DNA from: Pantoea nemavictus
GTDB taxonomy: Bacteria > Pseudomonadota > Gammaproteobacteria > Enterobacterales > Enterobacteriaceae
Length of the DNA stretch: 64,000 nt
Assembly: GCF_037479095.1 (NCBI RefSeq)
Contig: NZ_JBBGZW010000001.1
Span: 4,092,001 to 4,156,000 of the forward strand
Reading direction: 5' to 3'
Part shown: positions 36,048-44,936 of the stretch, piece by piece
Layout of the letters: every line of letters begins with the position of its first letter
How positions within the stretch are numbered: position 1 is the first letter of the stretch
Made by a program: the position numbers and the translations under genes
Notes under the pieces: generated by a model
The model's input: only the letters and a program-made list of their open reading frames with translations
What the model was told of the DNA's origin: nothing
Databases searched by the model: none

Positions 36048-36905
36048 ATGAGCGTGCAACTGAAAACCATCACCGTGATTGGCGCGGGCGGCAAAATGGG
36101 TATGCGTATTTCTGCCAACTTCCAGAAAAGCAATTACCAGGTATTTTACTGTGAGAACTCGCCGAAGGCACAAGAGCAGGTGAGCGCCCAGGGCCGCGAA
36201 CTCTCTGATGCCGCCTCCGTGGTGCCGTTGAGTGATGTGGTGATTCTGGCGGTGCCTGATATCGTGTTGGGCAAAGTCTCTGAAGGCGTGGTTCCACAGA
36301 TGAAACCGGGCGCGATTCTGCTGACGCTGGACCCGGCAGCGGCGTACGCCAATCTGATCGCCCATCGTGATGGCATCGAATACGCGGTAGCGCATCCTTG
36401 CCATCCGTCAGTGTTCCTTGAGCGTTACACCAAAGAGGAGCATGCCGATGCGTTCGGCGGCATTGCAGCCGTTCAGCATGTCGCGGCTTCTTATGAAAGC
36501 GGTTCTGATGAGCAGAAAGCCGAGCTGAGTAAGGTGATCAGCGTGATGTACGGCCCGGTTGAGCAAGTACATTGGGTAACCGTAACGCAACTGGCGTATC
36601 TGGAGCCGACGCTGGTAGAGACCGTCGCCTGCATGGTCGGCGCATTTATGAAAGAAGCGCTGGATGAAACCGTAAAACACAGCGGCGTACCGGAAGAGGC
36701 GGCCAAAGCGATGCTGTACGGCCATATTCAGATCGCGCTGGCGGTGGCGTTCCGCGCCACCAACCCGTTCTCAGATGCCTGCATGATCGCCATGGAGTAC
36801 GGTCGCGAGAAGATTGTGAAACCAGACTGGAAGCAAATCTTCGATCAGAAAGAGCTGGATATCGTGATTGCCCGTATGCTGAAAATCGACGCGATCAAGC
36901 GCTAA
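36048..36905 (+). CDS. apnO: NAD-dependent oxidoreductase, probable D-apionate oxidoisomerase
   Basis: 285 residues. ATG at 36048 with AGGAG; a longer frame overlaps oiaC without a ribosome site. Rossmann motif VIGAGGKMGMRI (residues 10-21), then a 6-phosphogluconate-dehydrogenase-like C-terminal domain (ALDETVKHSGVPEEAAKAML). This two-part design matches ApnO, which oxidises and isomerises D-apionate to 3-oxo-isoapionate with NAD. Last gene of the operon, followed by a hairpin. The function rests on fold and context. Confidence 0.72.
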   Translation: MSVQLKTITVIGAGGKMGMRISANFQKSNYQVFYCENSPKAQEQVSAQGRELSDAASVVPLSDVVILAVPDIVLGKVSEGVVPQMKPGAILLTLDPAAAYANLIAHRDGIEYAVAHPCHPSVFLERYTKEEHADAFGGIAAVQHVAASYESGSDEQKAELSKVISVMYGPVEQVHWVTVTQLAYLEPTLVETVACMVGAFMKEALDETVKHSGVPEEAAKAMLYGHIQIALAVAFRATNPFSDACMIAMEYGREKIVKPDWKQIFDQKELDIVIARMLKIDAIKR

Positions 36906-36919
36906 GCGTGACGCGTCCA

Positions 36920-36956
36920 ACGACTCGCGGCGCTGCTGTCTGGCGAAGCGAGTCGT
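36920..36956 (+). terminator. Hairpin after apnO
   Basis: ACGACTCGC / GCGAGTCGT 9-bp stem with a 19-nt GC-rich loop, 15 bp after the stop. No T-run. Confidence 0.45.
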
Positions 36957-36995
36957 ATCAATGATATAACTCCCTGCCAAAGTCTACTTGCAGCA

Positions 36996-37055
36996 CGCAC
37001 ATTCTGTAGCGGCGCGATTTATCGCGCAATAAATTGCGCCGCTACGGAATGTGCG
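36996..37055. repeat. Dispersed palindromic repeat, copy 2 (compact 60-bp form)
   Basis: Two inverted GTAGCGGCGC[GA]ATTTAT[CT]GCGC units abut and are flanked by GCACATTC/GAATGTGC, so nearly the whole 60 bp folds into one long hairpin between apnO and the sorC gene. Confidence 0.7.
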
Positions 37056-37110
37056 GTTGCACAATCGAAAATCTGAGCATTCAGATATCACAAAACAAGA
37101 CAGGTTACGG

Positions 37111-38076
37111 ATGGAAAAAAACACGCTTTCTCAGGACTCCGAGCTGCTGACGGAAATTGCCGTCGCCTATTATCAGGACGAAATCACCCAGGAGGAGATT
37201 GCGCGTAAGTTTGGGATTTCTCGTATCAAAGTCGGCCGATTACTGAAGCGCGCCCGTGAAGAGGGCATCGTCGAAATTAACGTGCGTTATCATCCGGTAT
37301 TCAGTACTCGCCTTGAACAACAGCTACAAAATCGCTTTCCGCAGCTGCAGCGTGCGCTGATTGCGCTCGATCAGCCGGATCAGGATGAGCAGCGACGTCA
37401 GGTCGCCGCGCTGGTGTCGTCACATCTGGCGCAGTCGCTAAAAGACGACGCGATTGTCGCCGTGGGCCAAGGACGTAATGTCGCCGCTGTCGCCGATTAT
37501 CCCGGCCAGGTCCCGACGCGCAACTGCCTGTTCATCAGCGGTATTGGCGGCACCCATCGTCCGGGCGATGCCATCAACGCAGATCACATCAGCCGCCGCA
37601 TGGCGAAGAAGTTTGGCGGCATCAGCGAAACGCTGTATGCGCCCGCCTATGTTGAGAACCGGGCGCTGCGTGATGCCTTTATGCAAAACGGCACCATCAA
37701 AGAGACGCTGGACCGCGCACGCAAAGCGGATGTGGCGCTGGTGGGGATCGGCGACATGAACGAAAACAGCTACATGGTTAAACTCGGCTGGTTTACGCCG
37801 CACGAAATCATCGATGCCAGCGTCAATCAGGGCGTCACCGGCGATGTCGCTGGCTATGACTTCTTCAATTCGCAGGGGCAGCACGTCGATACGGTGATGA
37901 ACGACCGTGTTATTGGCCTCAGTATTGAAGAGTTACGCAAAATTCCCTGCGTGATTGCGATTGCCGCCGAAAATACCAAAGCGATGGCGATCCTCGGCGC
38001 GCTGCGTACCGGCGCGATTGATATTATTGCGACAACCGCGCAGAACATCCGCACGATTTTGAGTTTGTCGCAGTAG
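37111..38076 (+). CDS. SorC-family sugar-binding transcriptional regulator
   Basis: 321 residues. N-terminal helix-turn-helix (QDEITQEEIARKFGISRIKV, about 21-40) and the SorC/DeoR-type effector domain with VGQGRNVAAV and GIGDM. ATG at 37111 follows CAGGTTACGG. It lies directly behind the apnO operon on the same strand but after a long hairpin and probably has its own promoter. Likely regulator of the divergent derI-tkt and MFS-apnO operons through the TTCATATG sites; the effector would be a pathway phosphate such as L-erythrulose 1-phosphate. Confidence 0.85.
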   Translation: MEKNTLSQDSELLTEIAVAYYQDEITQEEIARKFGISRIKVGRLLKRAREEGIVEINVRYHPVFSTRLEQQLQNRFPQLQRALIALDQPDQDEQRRQVAALVSSHLAQSLKDDAIVAVGQGRNVAAVADYPGQVPTRNCLFISGIGGTHRPGDAINADHISRRMAKKFGGISETLYAPAYVENRALRDAFMQNGTIKETLDRARKADVALVGIGDMNENSYMVKLGWFTPHEIIDASVNQGVTGDVAGYDFFNSQGQHVDTVMNDRVIGLSIEELRKIPCVIAIAAENTKAMAILGALRTGAIDIIATTAQNIRTILSLSQ

Positions 38077-38178
38077 CGGCAAATTTCTGTTCATTTTGGT
38101 TTAGGTGAGGCGCCATCGCGCTTTGCCTGCCAGCAAACAGGCTTATTCCGCAACGCGCAGTGTCATAACCTAACGGTC

Positions 38179-38208
38179 TTGTTCACCTTATGTGCAGGAT
38201 ATATCCTG
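38179..38208 (+). promoter_or_regulatory. Promoter with embedded 14-bp palindrome ahead of the ABC ATPase gene
   Basis: TTGTTC (38179) and TATCCT (38202) are spaced 17 bp. The palindrome CAGGATATATCCTG (38195-38208) covers the -10. Its core GATATATCCT also occurs at 47368 in the promoter region of the rest of this transporter system. Confidence 0.55.
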
Positions 38209-38237
38209 TATTTTTCCCTGTTGAGAATCCCTGTCTG

Positions 38238-39845
38238 ATGAATAACGTCCGCTTACTGTCGGTTGAACATCTCTCGCTGCACACTCACGATCAGCGCCTG
38301 CTGGTGGACAACGTCTCTTTCCATCTCGATCGGCAGGAGATCCTGGCGTTGGTCGGTGAGTCGGGTTCCGGTAAAACCTTAACCTCGCTGGCCCTGATGA
38401 ACTTACTGCCTGCCGGCGTGGAGCAGAGTGCCGGTCGCGTGGTGTTCAATGGCGAGCCGCTCGATGCGCGTAAAACCCAGGCACTGCGCGGTTGCCGCAT
38501 CGCCACGGTGTTTCAGGAGCCGATGACCAGCATGAATCCTACGCTGCGCATCGGTGAGCAGATCGCCGAAGTGCTGGTGCGCCATCGCCAGTTCAGTTGG
38601 AAACAGGCGCAGCAGGAGGCGATTGCGCTGCTGGATCGCGTTGGTATCGTCAATCCGGCGCAGCGTGCGCGCCAGTATATTCATCAGCTGTCGGGCGGGA
38701 TGCGGCAACGCGTAATGATTGCCAGCGCCATCAGCGGTCAGCCGCAGTTGTTGATTGCTGATGAGCCGACCACCGCGCTGGATGTCACGATTCAGGCGCA
38801 GATTCTGGCGCTGTTGCAGGAGCTACAGCAGGAGATGGGCATGGGGATCCTGTTGATCACCCACGATCTTTCGGTGGTGGCGCGCTACGCCGATCGCGTG
38901 TGCGTGATGCAGCAAGGGCAGCTGGTTGAGCAGGGCGCGGTGCTCAGCACGCTGGGCGCACCGACCCATGCGTACACACGCAAATTGATTGCTGCCTCGG
39001 CGGTGCACATTCCGGACGCCATCAAACCGCAGGAACAGCCGCCGCTGCTGGTATTACGCGATATCTGTAAAAGCTATCCGCTACCGCGCCGTCTGCCGTT
39101 GTGGCCGGCCAAACGCCAAACCGTGTTACATCCGGCCAATCTGTCGATTGCGCAGGGAGAAATTGTCGGGCTGATTGGTGAATCCGGCTCTGGCAAAACC
39201 ACGCTGGGCAGCGCGGCGATAGGTCTGATTGCGGCAGACGGCGGCGAGGTGCATTTCGAAGGTCGCCATCTGCAAGGCCGTCAGCTGCACACCTTACGGC
39301 GTCACACGCAGATCATTTTTCAGGATCCCTACGCCAGTCTCAATCCTAAGATCACGGTCGGTGAGCAGATCGCCGAACCGCTGCGCGTTTGGCAGCTGCG
39401 CAAAGGCGCTGCGGTGGATGAGCGGGTAAAAGAGCTGCTGGCGTTAGTGGGATTGAAAGCGGAACATGCCGGACGTTTACCGGGCGCATTCTCCGGCGGT
39501 CAGCGTCAGCGTATTGCGATTGCGCGCGCGCTGGCAATGGAGCCAAAGCTGCTGGTGGCCGATGAAGCGGTGGCCGCGCTGGATTTGTCGGTGCGTGGGC
39601 AGATTCTGGCGCTGTTTAATACGTTGCGCCACAAGCTGGGATTATCGGTGCTGTTTATCAGCCACGATCTCAGCGCGGTGCGACAACTGTGCGACCGCGT
39701 GGTGGTGATGTATCACGGCAAGATTGTCGAGTCAGGCGCCACGGCCAGCGTGATTAACCATCCGCAGGACAACTATACCCGCCAACTGCTTGCCGCCGCG
39801 CCTGACATTCAGCAAGCATTAGCGCAACGTTCAGCTGCCGTGTAA
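38238..39845 (+). CDS. Peptide-type ABC transporter ATPase, fused DppD-DppF form
   Basis: 535 residues, two complete ATPase domains in tandem as in GsiA. Walker A GESGSGKT at about residue 45 and again near 320, with signatures LSGGMRQR and FSGGQRQR and oligopeptide-transporter C-terminal tails ([18 protein letters not shown]). It would drive the permeases encoded at 44021-45797, whose operon has no ATPase. It converges on that operon, and its last 15 bp overlap the rhodanese gene. Confidence 0.88.
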   Translation: MNNVRLLSVEHLSLHTHDQRLLVDNVSFHLDRQEILALVGESGSGKTLTSLALMNLLPAGVEQSAGRVVFNGEPLDARKTQALRGCRIATVFQEPMTSMNPTLRIGEQIAEVLVRHRQFSWKQAQQEAIALLDRVGIVNPAQRARQYIHQLSGGMRQRVMIASAISGQPQLLIADEPTTALDVTIQAQILALLQELQQEMGMGILLITHDLSVVARYADRVCVMQQGQLVEQGAVLSTLGAPTHAYTRKLIAASAVHIPDAIKPQEQPPLLVLRDICKSYPLPRRLPLWPAKRQTVLHPANLSIAQGEIVGLIGESGSGKTTLGSAAIGLIAADGGEVHFEGRHLQGRQLHTLRRHTQIIFQDPYASLNPKITVGEQIAEPLRVWQLRKGAAVDERVKELLALVGLKAEHAGRLPGAFSGGQRQRIAIARALAMEPKLLVADEAVAALDLSVRGQILALFNTLRHKLGLSVLFISHDLSAVRQLCDRVVVMYHGKIVESGATASVINHPQDNYTRQLLAAAPDIQQALAQRSAAV

Positions 39846-40649
39846 TAGCGGCAGTTCGTGGTGTTCGGCCCATTCGTGCCAGGAACCGACGTAGATCGAA
39901 ACATGCGGATAGCCCGCCAGTTTCAATGCCGCCAACACCGTGGCGGCGCGGGCACCGCGATGGCAATAAACCTGCAGTTTGGCACTTTTACTCAGTCCTG
40001 CCGCCGCGGCACGTGCGGCAATGTCCGCAGCGGGTAAGAAATGGCCGTTAGCAATGACATCCTCCCAAAACAACAGGGCAGAGTGAGGAATGCGTCCGGC
40101 GCGCTGACAGCAGGCGTGGACAAAACTGCCATCAAATTCGCTGGGGCGACGGGCATCGACGTTGATCACCGTCACGCCATCGGCCGCTAACACCGCTTCC
40201 CGGCTACACACCATCTCGGCATTCCACGCCAGCACCTGGGCTGCGGGAGGATGGGCCACCGAACGACTCAAACCCAGGCCTGGACTAAGCTCGAATCCCG
40301 CAGCTGTCCACGCATCCACGCCGCCATCCAGAATTAGCGCATCGTCGCGCTGCAGCAGCCACGCAAACCACGCCCCGCGCGGCGATCGCATGCCCACCTG
40401 CTGTTCAAAAAATACCGGCGTGGCGCCGGGCCAAGCGGTAAACATCGGTTGCAGCGCGGTGGCGGCTTCGGCTGCCATCACTGCTAACCCTTGCGCGCTG
40501 CAATCCTCAATAAAATAGTCGTAGACGTTACAGTGCTGCGCGTCGGGCAAGGTGGCGCGTTGCCAGTCGGCAAACTCGCGCACGTCGATCAGCAGAAACG
40601 CTTCGCCGCGCGCCTGGCGCTGCTGGAGGGTGTGCACATCAATGATCAT
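39831..40649 (-). CDS. Two-domain sulfurtransferase (rhodanese / 3-mercaptopyruvate type)
   Basis: 272 residues; ATG at 40649. The first rhodanese domain (LLIDVREFADWQ) has no active-site Cys. The second has YCHRGARAATV with the catalytic Cys (about residue 238), and the C-terminus YVGSWHEWAEH is typical of this family. It would take sulfur from thiosulfate or 3-mercaptopyruvate. As the last gene of an operon with D-cysteine desulfhydrase it may handle released sulfide or persulfide. Its start overlaps the preceding gene by 11 bp. Confidence 0.83.
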   Translation of the reverse strand: MIIDVHTLQQRQARGEAFLLIDVREFADWQRATLPDAQHCNVYDYFIEDCSAQGLAVMAAEAATALQPMFTAWPGATPVFFEQQVGMRSPRGAWFAWLLQRDDALILDGGVDAWTAAGFELSPGLGLSRSVAHPPAAQVLAWNAEMVCSREAVLAADGVTVINVDARRPSEFDGSFVHACCQRAGRIPHSALLFWEDVIANGHFLPAADIAARAAAAGLSKSAKLQVYCHRGARAATVLAALKLAGYPHVSIYVGSWHEWAEHHELPLLHGS

Positions 40650-41622
40650 GCAGAACTCCCGAGAACAGTGACTGCAGCGATCCCAGCTCATCGTGTTCGG
40701 CGGCCTGTAACACGCGGGCGGCGAGGGCGATATCAAATACGTTCAGGCCAAACGAGGAGAAATAGACGCTGTCATCACTCTCCGGACGCCAGTTATCGAG
40801 AAGCAGCGCAGCGAGGTCAGCCGCCACCTCCTGCTCACGGAACTCTCCGGCGCGGAACATTTGAAACAGACTTTTAGCGCTGCGCTGGGCGAAGTCGCCC
40901 CAGGCATCGACCACCACTTTGCTGCTGGCTTTGATCGCGGCGAAACTGACTTCGTGGTAGCCCACCTGCACAATAATCCTGCCGGGGCGTACCGCCGCCG
41001 CCTCGACAATCGGCTGCGCGGCGCTGGTACAGGTCAGCACCGCATCATAAGGCTGCGCTAAGGCGAGCGGCAGATCGGTTTCGATTTGCACTTCGCGAAA
41101 TGCGCTGAGTTTATAAGGCGAGCGATTCCACACGCCAATTTGCTCCAGCTGCGGAAACAGCTGTTGCAACATGCGCAGATGGGCCTGCGCATGCAGACCG
41201 GCACCGAGCACCAGCACGCGTTTCACCGGACGCGGTGCCGCGAGCTGGAGCGCCAGCGCGCTCACCGCCGCCGTACGCGCGGCGGTTAACGCACCGCTGG
41301 CCAGCAGACCACGCGGAATGCCGCTGTGCGCATCGTTGATTAACGTTAAGGCCAGCGCCGCAGGCAGTGCATCCGGTCGCTGTGGACGATGTGCTGTCCA
41401 CTTTACGCCCGCAGCGTTGTAGCTGCCGCCGACGCGCGCCGGTAAGGCATAGGCTTTACCCAACGGCGTACCGAGGTCGATGTGATTTTCGGCGGGCATC
41501 TGCGCCTCGCCAAGGCGCATCAGGCGAACCACCGCTTTGACATCGTCCAGCGCCAGCGCGACATCGTCGCCACCCAGCTGTGCAACGGTGGCTTCATCCA
41601 GCACCCGCAACATGGCGTCCAT
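40639..41622 (-). CDS. Ornithine cyclodeaminase / mu-crystallin (ketimine reductase) family
   Basis: 327 residues. NAD(P)-binding LVLGAGLHAQAHL (about 140-152), GVKWTAHRP with the conserved Lys and LLASGALTAARTAA with the Arg. Members act as ornithine cyclodeaminase, alanine dehydrogenase, or reductases of cyclic ketimines. No ornithine pathway is near. In a cysteine-centred operon, reduction of a sulfur-containing cyclic imine is the more attractive guess. Its ATG overlaps the TAA of dcyD (TAATG). Confidence 0.75.
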   Translation of the reverse strand: MDAMLRVLDEATVAQLGGDDVALALDDVKAVVRLMRLGEAQMPAENHIDLGTPLGKAYALPARVGGSYNAAGVKWTAHRPQRPDALPAALALTLINDAHSGIPRGLLASGALTAARTAAVSALALQLAAPRPVKRVLVLGAGLHAQAHLRMLQQLFPQLEQIGVWNRSPYKLSAFREVQIETDLPLALAQPYDAVLTCTSAAQPIVEAAAVRPGRIIVQVGYHEVSFAAIKASSKVVVDAWGDFAQRSAKSLFQMFRAGEFREQEVAADLAALLLDNWRPESDDSVYFSSFGLNVFDIALAARVLQAAEHDELGSLQSLFSGVLHDH

Positions 41623-42620
41623 TACTGCTCCAGCAGACGGTCGGCGAACGGATAGAGCGCCGGAGAACCGCCACAGTGCACGAAGGTGACACGCGATCCT
41701 TGTGGGATGCGCCCAAGTTCCACCAGCGAGAACAGGCCGTGCATGGCTTTACCGGTATACACCGGGTCCAGCAATACGCCTTCCAGCTGAGCAAGTTTGT
41801 AGATAGCGTCGATACCGCCGTCCGATGGCACGCCGTACGCTTGACCCACGTAGCCATCTTCAATCCAGATGTCGTCCGGCTGCCACCGTTGCGGCCACTG
41901 CAGCAGATCGGCACAATCCTGCGCCATGCCGGCAATGCGTGGCTGGAACCAGTCGGCTTTGGCGCTGACGCTTACACCAATCACTTGAGTCTCAGGCCAA
42001 TAGTTGCGCGTACCGACATGCAGTCCCGCCAGCGTGCCGCCGGAACCGGTAGGAGCGACGATGAAGTCGGGCGCAGGCGTCTGGCTCGGTGCCAGCTGCG
42101 CCGCCATCTCTTCCACTGCCCGCACATAACCCAACGCGCCAAGTGGCGTGGCGCCACCCAGCGGAATAATCATTGGGGTTTCACCCCGGGCGATCGCCGC
42201 ATCAGCATGCGCCTGCATCGCACCTTCAATCTGCGTGAAGTAGCCGTCGGGGTCGAGGAACTGCACCTCGGCCCCAAACAACTTGTCCAATAGCAGATTA
42301 CCTTGCCAGTTGGCGGGCGGATTGCCCCGCAGCACCAGCACCGGACGCATGCCAAACTTGCGCGCCGCGGCGGCCACCATGCGGGCGTGGTTCGACTGAT
42401 GCCCGCCGGTGGTGATCACCACATTGACGCCTGTTTTGCAGGCCTCCGCCATCAGGTACTCCAGCTTGCGGACTTTATTGCCGCCGCCGCCGAAGCCACT
42501 GTAGTCATCGCGTTTGATCGTCAGCGTAATCCCAAGTGCCTCACTGAGCCGCGGCAGCGGCTCGTGAGGCGTGGGGAAGAAGCCGAGCGGAACGCGTTCA
42601 AACTCTTCAACTGATTTCAT
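41622..42620 (-). CDS. dcyD: D-cysteine desulfhydrase
   Basis: 332 residues, fold-type II PLP enzyme. PLP lysine Lys49 in GGGGNKVRKLEY. D-cysteine is cleaved to pyruvate, sulfide and ammonia. It is often confused with ACC deaminase, but the positions equal to that enzyme's Glu295 and Leu322 are Thr289 (VYTGKAM) and Cys316 (VHCGG) here, the D-cysteine pattern (E. coli has T and T). Sits in a seven-gene operon with transport and sulfur genes. Confidence 0.87.
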   Translation of the reverse strand: MKSVEEFERVPLGFFPTPHEPLPRLSEALGITLTIKRDDYSGFGGGGNKVRKLEYLMAEACKTGVNVVITTGGHQSNHARMVAAAARKFGMRPVLVLRGNPPANWQGNLLLDKLFGAEVQFLDPDGYFTQIEGAMQAHADAAIARGETPMIIPLGGATPLGALGYVRAVEEMAAQLAPSQTPAPDFIVAPTGSGGTLAGLHVGTRNYWPETQVIGVSVSAKADWFQPRIAGMAQDCADLLQWPQRWQPDDIWIEDGYVGQAYGVPSDGGIDAIYKLAQLEGVLLDPVYTGKAMHGLFSLVELGRIPQGSRVTFVHCGGSPALYPFADRLLEQ

Positions 42621-42623
42621 TTT

Positions 42624-44024
42624 TTATAGCCTTGTATTTTTATGTACTGCGGTGTTTCCCTGGTGTGGCGCGACCCGGCCAATGGCCGAATCATTGAATG
42701 CGGTGAGCCATAGGCTCATGGATTGCTGGAAGCGTTCCAGTCCTGCCAGCGTAACAAACTCATTGACGGCATGGGCGTTACCTCCGTGGCCTAATCCGCC
42801 GATCAGAAAGGCGGGCGCGACGGCGGCGAAGGCATAGGCGGGCGCGCAGCCCGGTGCCCACGGCCAGATTTGCGGAGCGGCACCCAGCGTTTGATAGCTG
42901 GCGATCAGTGCATCGACGCCGCTGGCGTGGCGGCTAAAACGCATGCCGGGGTAGCGGTCGAACAGCTGCAGTTCGCTACCGGCTAAATCCGGCTGCGCCA
43001 AACGCTGCTGAGCGGTGGCGATCATCGCGTCCTGATCGAAGCCCGGCGGAATGCGAAAAGCTAATTCGGCGCTGGCGCGAAACGGAATCACACCCCGTCC
43101 GCCTGGCGGATCGCTGTGCAGTTCGGCCAGCGTTAATACCGCGCTGCCAAGTAGCGTTTGCAGGCAGCTCAGGGTGTCGCCTTCGATCATCAGGCGCTGG
43201 CTGCGACGAAAACGCAGTTCGTCATGGAGGCTGAACCGCTCGGCTAAGCTCGCCAGCAGCGGATTCGCTTCATCATCGGGCGTGCTGCACGCCAGCACGC
43301 CGCTGTGTTCGGCCGGTGCGATGGCATGCAATGCCTGCACCAGGCGCCACGCGGGATTGGCGATCCAGCCGGCATTGCTGGCATGAATCGCTGAAGACGG
43401 TCCGCCCCAGTCGCCGCCGGTTACGCTCAGACGCCCGGAAGCCAGTCCGGTAAAGCCGAGGTAAACCCGCGGTGCGCCGCCGCCGTATTCGCACAGTGAC
43501 GGGAACAGCACCGCTTCGGCGGGGGCGATTGGGCAAGGCTGCTGCGCCAGATAACCCCGTAGCGCGCCGCTGCCTATCTCTTCTTCACCCTCAAGCAGGA
43601 TTTCGATATTGAAATCGAGTTGCTGATTCTGCTGCAGCTCACGCAGCAGGATCAGCAGCGCGGCAACCGGACCTTTATTGTTCTCGGCGCCGCGCCCGAC
43701 AAACACCGCGCCGAGGTCATCCCAGTGACAAACGCCGCCGACAAACGGTGACACATCCCAACCGGCATCATCCGCAGGCATTACGTCGTACATGTTGTAC
43801 AGCACCACGGTTTTGTCGCTGCCGTTATCGATGCGCACATGCACCAGCGGTGGAGCGTCGTCATTTTGCGACGCCACCGGATAAACGATCGTGGCGTGCA
43901 ACTGCTCCACCATCCACTGTTCCAGCCAGGCGGCTAACCCGCGCTGTGCGGCGAGCTGACCGGCCACGCTCGGCCAGCGCGTCAGTTCACTCAGCAGATC
44001 TAAGGTGGCAGCCAGGCGACTCAT
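42624..44024 (-). CDS. M20-family peptidase/amidohydrolase with altered metal-site motifs
   Basis: 466 residues. M20 architecture with catalytic glutamates in LLEGEEEIGSG (about 144-154) and the C-terminal ligand in GNAHAVNE. Two usual metal ligands differ: the His of the H-x-D motif is Met78 (LYNMYDVMP), and the bridging Asp of A-x-D-x-K-G is Asn115 (GRGAENNKG). The protein may use one metal or a different chemistry. It probably cleaves an imported peptide or N-acyl cysteine derivative. It overlaps the permease stop by 4 bp. Confidence 0.78.
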   Translation of the reverse strand: MSRLAATLDLLSELTRWPSVAGQLAAQRGLAAWLEQWMVEQLHATIVYPVASQNDDAPPLVHVRIDNGSDKTVVLYNMYDVMPADDAGWDVSPFVGGVCHWDDLGAVFVGRGAENNKGPVAALLILLRELQQNQQLDFNIEILLEGEEEIGSGALRGYLAQQPCPIAPAEAVLFPSLCEYGGGAPRVYLGFTGLASGRLSVTGGDWGGPSSAIHASNAGWIANPAWRLVQALHAIAPAEHSGVLACSTPDDEANPLLASLAERFSLHDELRFRRSQRLMIEGDTLSCLQTLLGSAVLTLAELHSDPPGGRGVIPFRASAELAFRIPPGFDQDAMIATAQQRLAQPDLAGSELQLFDRYPGMRFSRHASGVDALIASYQTLGAAPQIWPWAPGCAPAYAFAAVAPAFLIGGLGHGGNAHAVNEFVTLAGLERFQQSMSLWLTAFNDSAIGRVAPHQGNTAVHKNTRL

Positions 44025-44935
44025 AAACGAATCCTCGGGTTTAGCACCAGATAGAGCAGGTCGATCAGCAGGTTAATCGCCACAAACACCACCGCGGCGA
44101 GTAACACGATGGCCTGCACCAGCGGGAAGTCGCGGTTTTGAATCGCCTGAATAGCCAGACGACCAATGCCCGGCCAGGCAAAAATAATTTCTGTCACCAA
44201 CGCACCGCCGAGCAGCGAGGCGAAATACATGCCTTGAACGGTGATCACCGGAATCAGCGCGTTGCGTAAACCATGTCGCACCACGATGCGCCAGGCGCTG
44301 AGCCCTTTAGCGCGCGCGGTGCGGATATAATCCTGTTGCAATACGTCCAGCAGGCTGGCGCGCGTCAGGCGAGCCACGGCGTTCATGTAAAAGGCGCCAA
44401 GGCTCAGCGCGGGCATCACCAGCGCGGCGAAGGTGCCGTAACCGCTGGAGGGCAGCCACTGTAATTTCAGGCTAAACAGCAAAATCAGCAGCAATCCCAG
44501 CCAAAACACCGGAATCGCCTGGCCGGAAAAAGCCAGCAGGCGGCAGACCAAATCCCACAGGCTGTGCGGGCGCAGGGCGCTGATCATTCCCAGCAGCAAA
44601 CCCAGCAGTGAACTCCATGCCAGCGCACTCACCGCCAGTAGCGCAGTGGCAGGTAAGCGTTCGGCAATCAAAGCCAGCACCGGCTGGCTGTAACGCAGCG
44701 ATTCACCAAAGTCGCCGTGCAGCACGCCGCCGATATAGTGGCTGTACTGCCAAATCAGCGGACGATCAAAGCCCATGCTGTGGCGAAAGGTATCAATCTC
44801 CTGCTGGCTGGAACCGGGCGGCATCATCAGCGCCGCCGGATCGCCCGTCATATGCAGGCTAAAGAAAATCAGCAGCGAAACGCCGAGCAACACTAACAAC
44901 GATTGACCAAGGCGATTGAGCAGAATGTTCAGCAT
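44021..44935 (-). CDS. Peptide-type ABC permease, DppB-like
   Basis: 304 residues, six helices. Starts at MLNILLNRLGQSLLVLLG (44935). DppB features: GDPAALMMPPGSSQQEI loop, GDFGESLRYSQPV, and the EAA-type loop DYIRTARAKGLSAWRIVVRHGLRNALIP. Pairs with the DppC-like gene immediately upstream, an inverted order compared with dpp operons, where the B gene comes first. Confidence 0.87.
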   Translation of the reverse strand: MLNILLNRLGQSLLVLLGVSLLIFFSLHMTGDPAALMMPPGSSQQEIDTFRHSMGFDRPLIWQYSHYIGGVLHGDFGESLRYSQPVLALIAERLPATALLAVSALAWSSLLGLLLGMISALRPHSLWDLVCRLLAFSGQAIPVFWLGLLLILLFSLKLQWLPSSGYGTFAALVMPALSLGAFYMNAVARLTRASLLDVLQQDYIRTARAKGLSAWRIVVRHGLRNALIPVITVQGMYFASLLGGALVTEIIFAWPGIGRLAIQAIQNRDFPLVQAIVLLAAVVFVAINLLIDLLYLVLNPRIRL

Positions 44936-44936
44936 C

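Noticed and set aside
41622..42620. ACC deaminase (AcdS)
   Set aside because: Thr289 and Cys316 occupy the positions where ACC deaminase has Glu and Leu; the sulfur-gene neighbours also favour DcyD.
40639..42620. SbnA/SbnB-like pair for diaminopropionate (siderophore or antibiotic) synthesis
   Set aside because: The ornithine cyclodeaminase-like protein could pass as SbnB, but the PLP enzyme is of the DcyD/ACC-deaminase branch and not a cysteine-synthase-like SbnA, and no NRPS or NIS genes are near.
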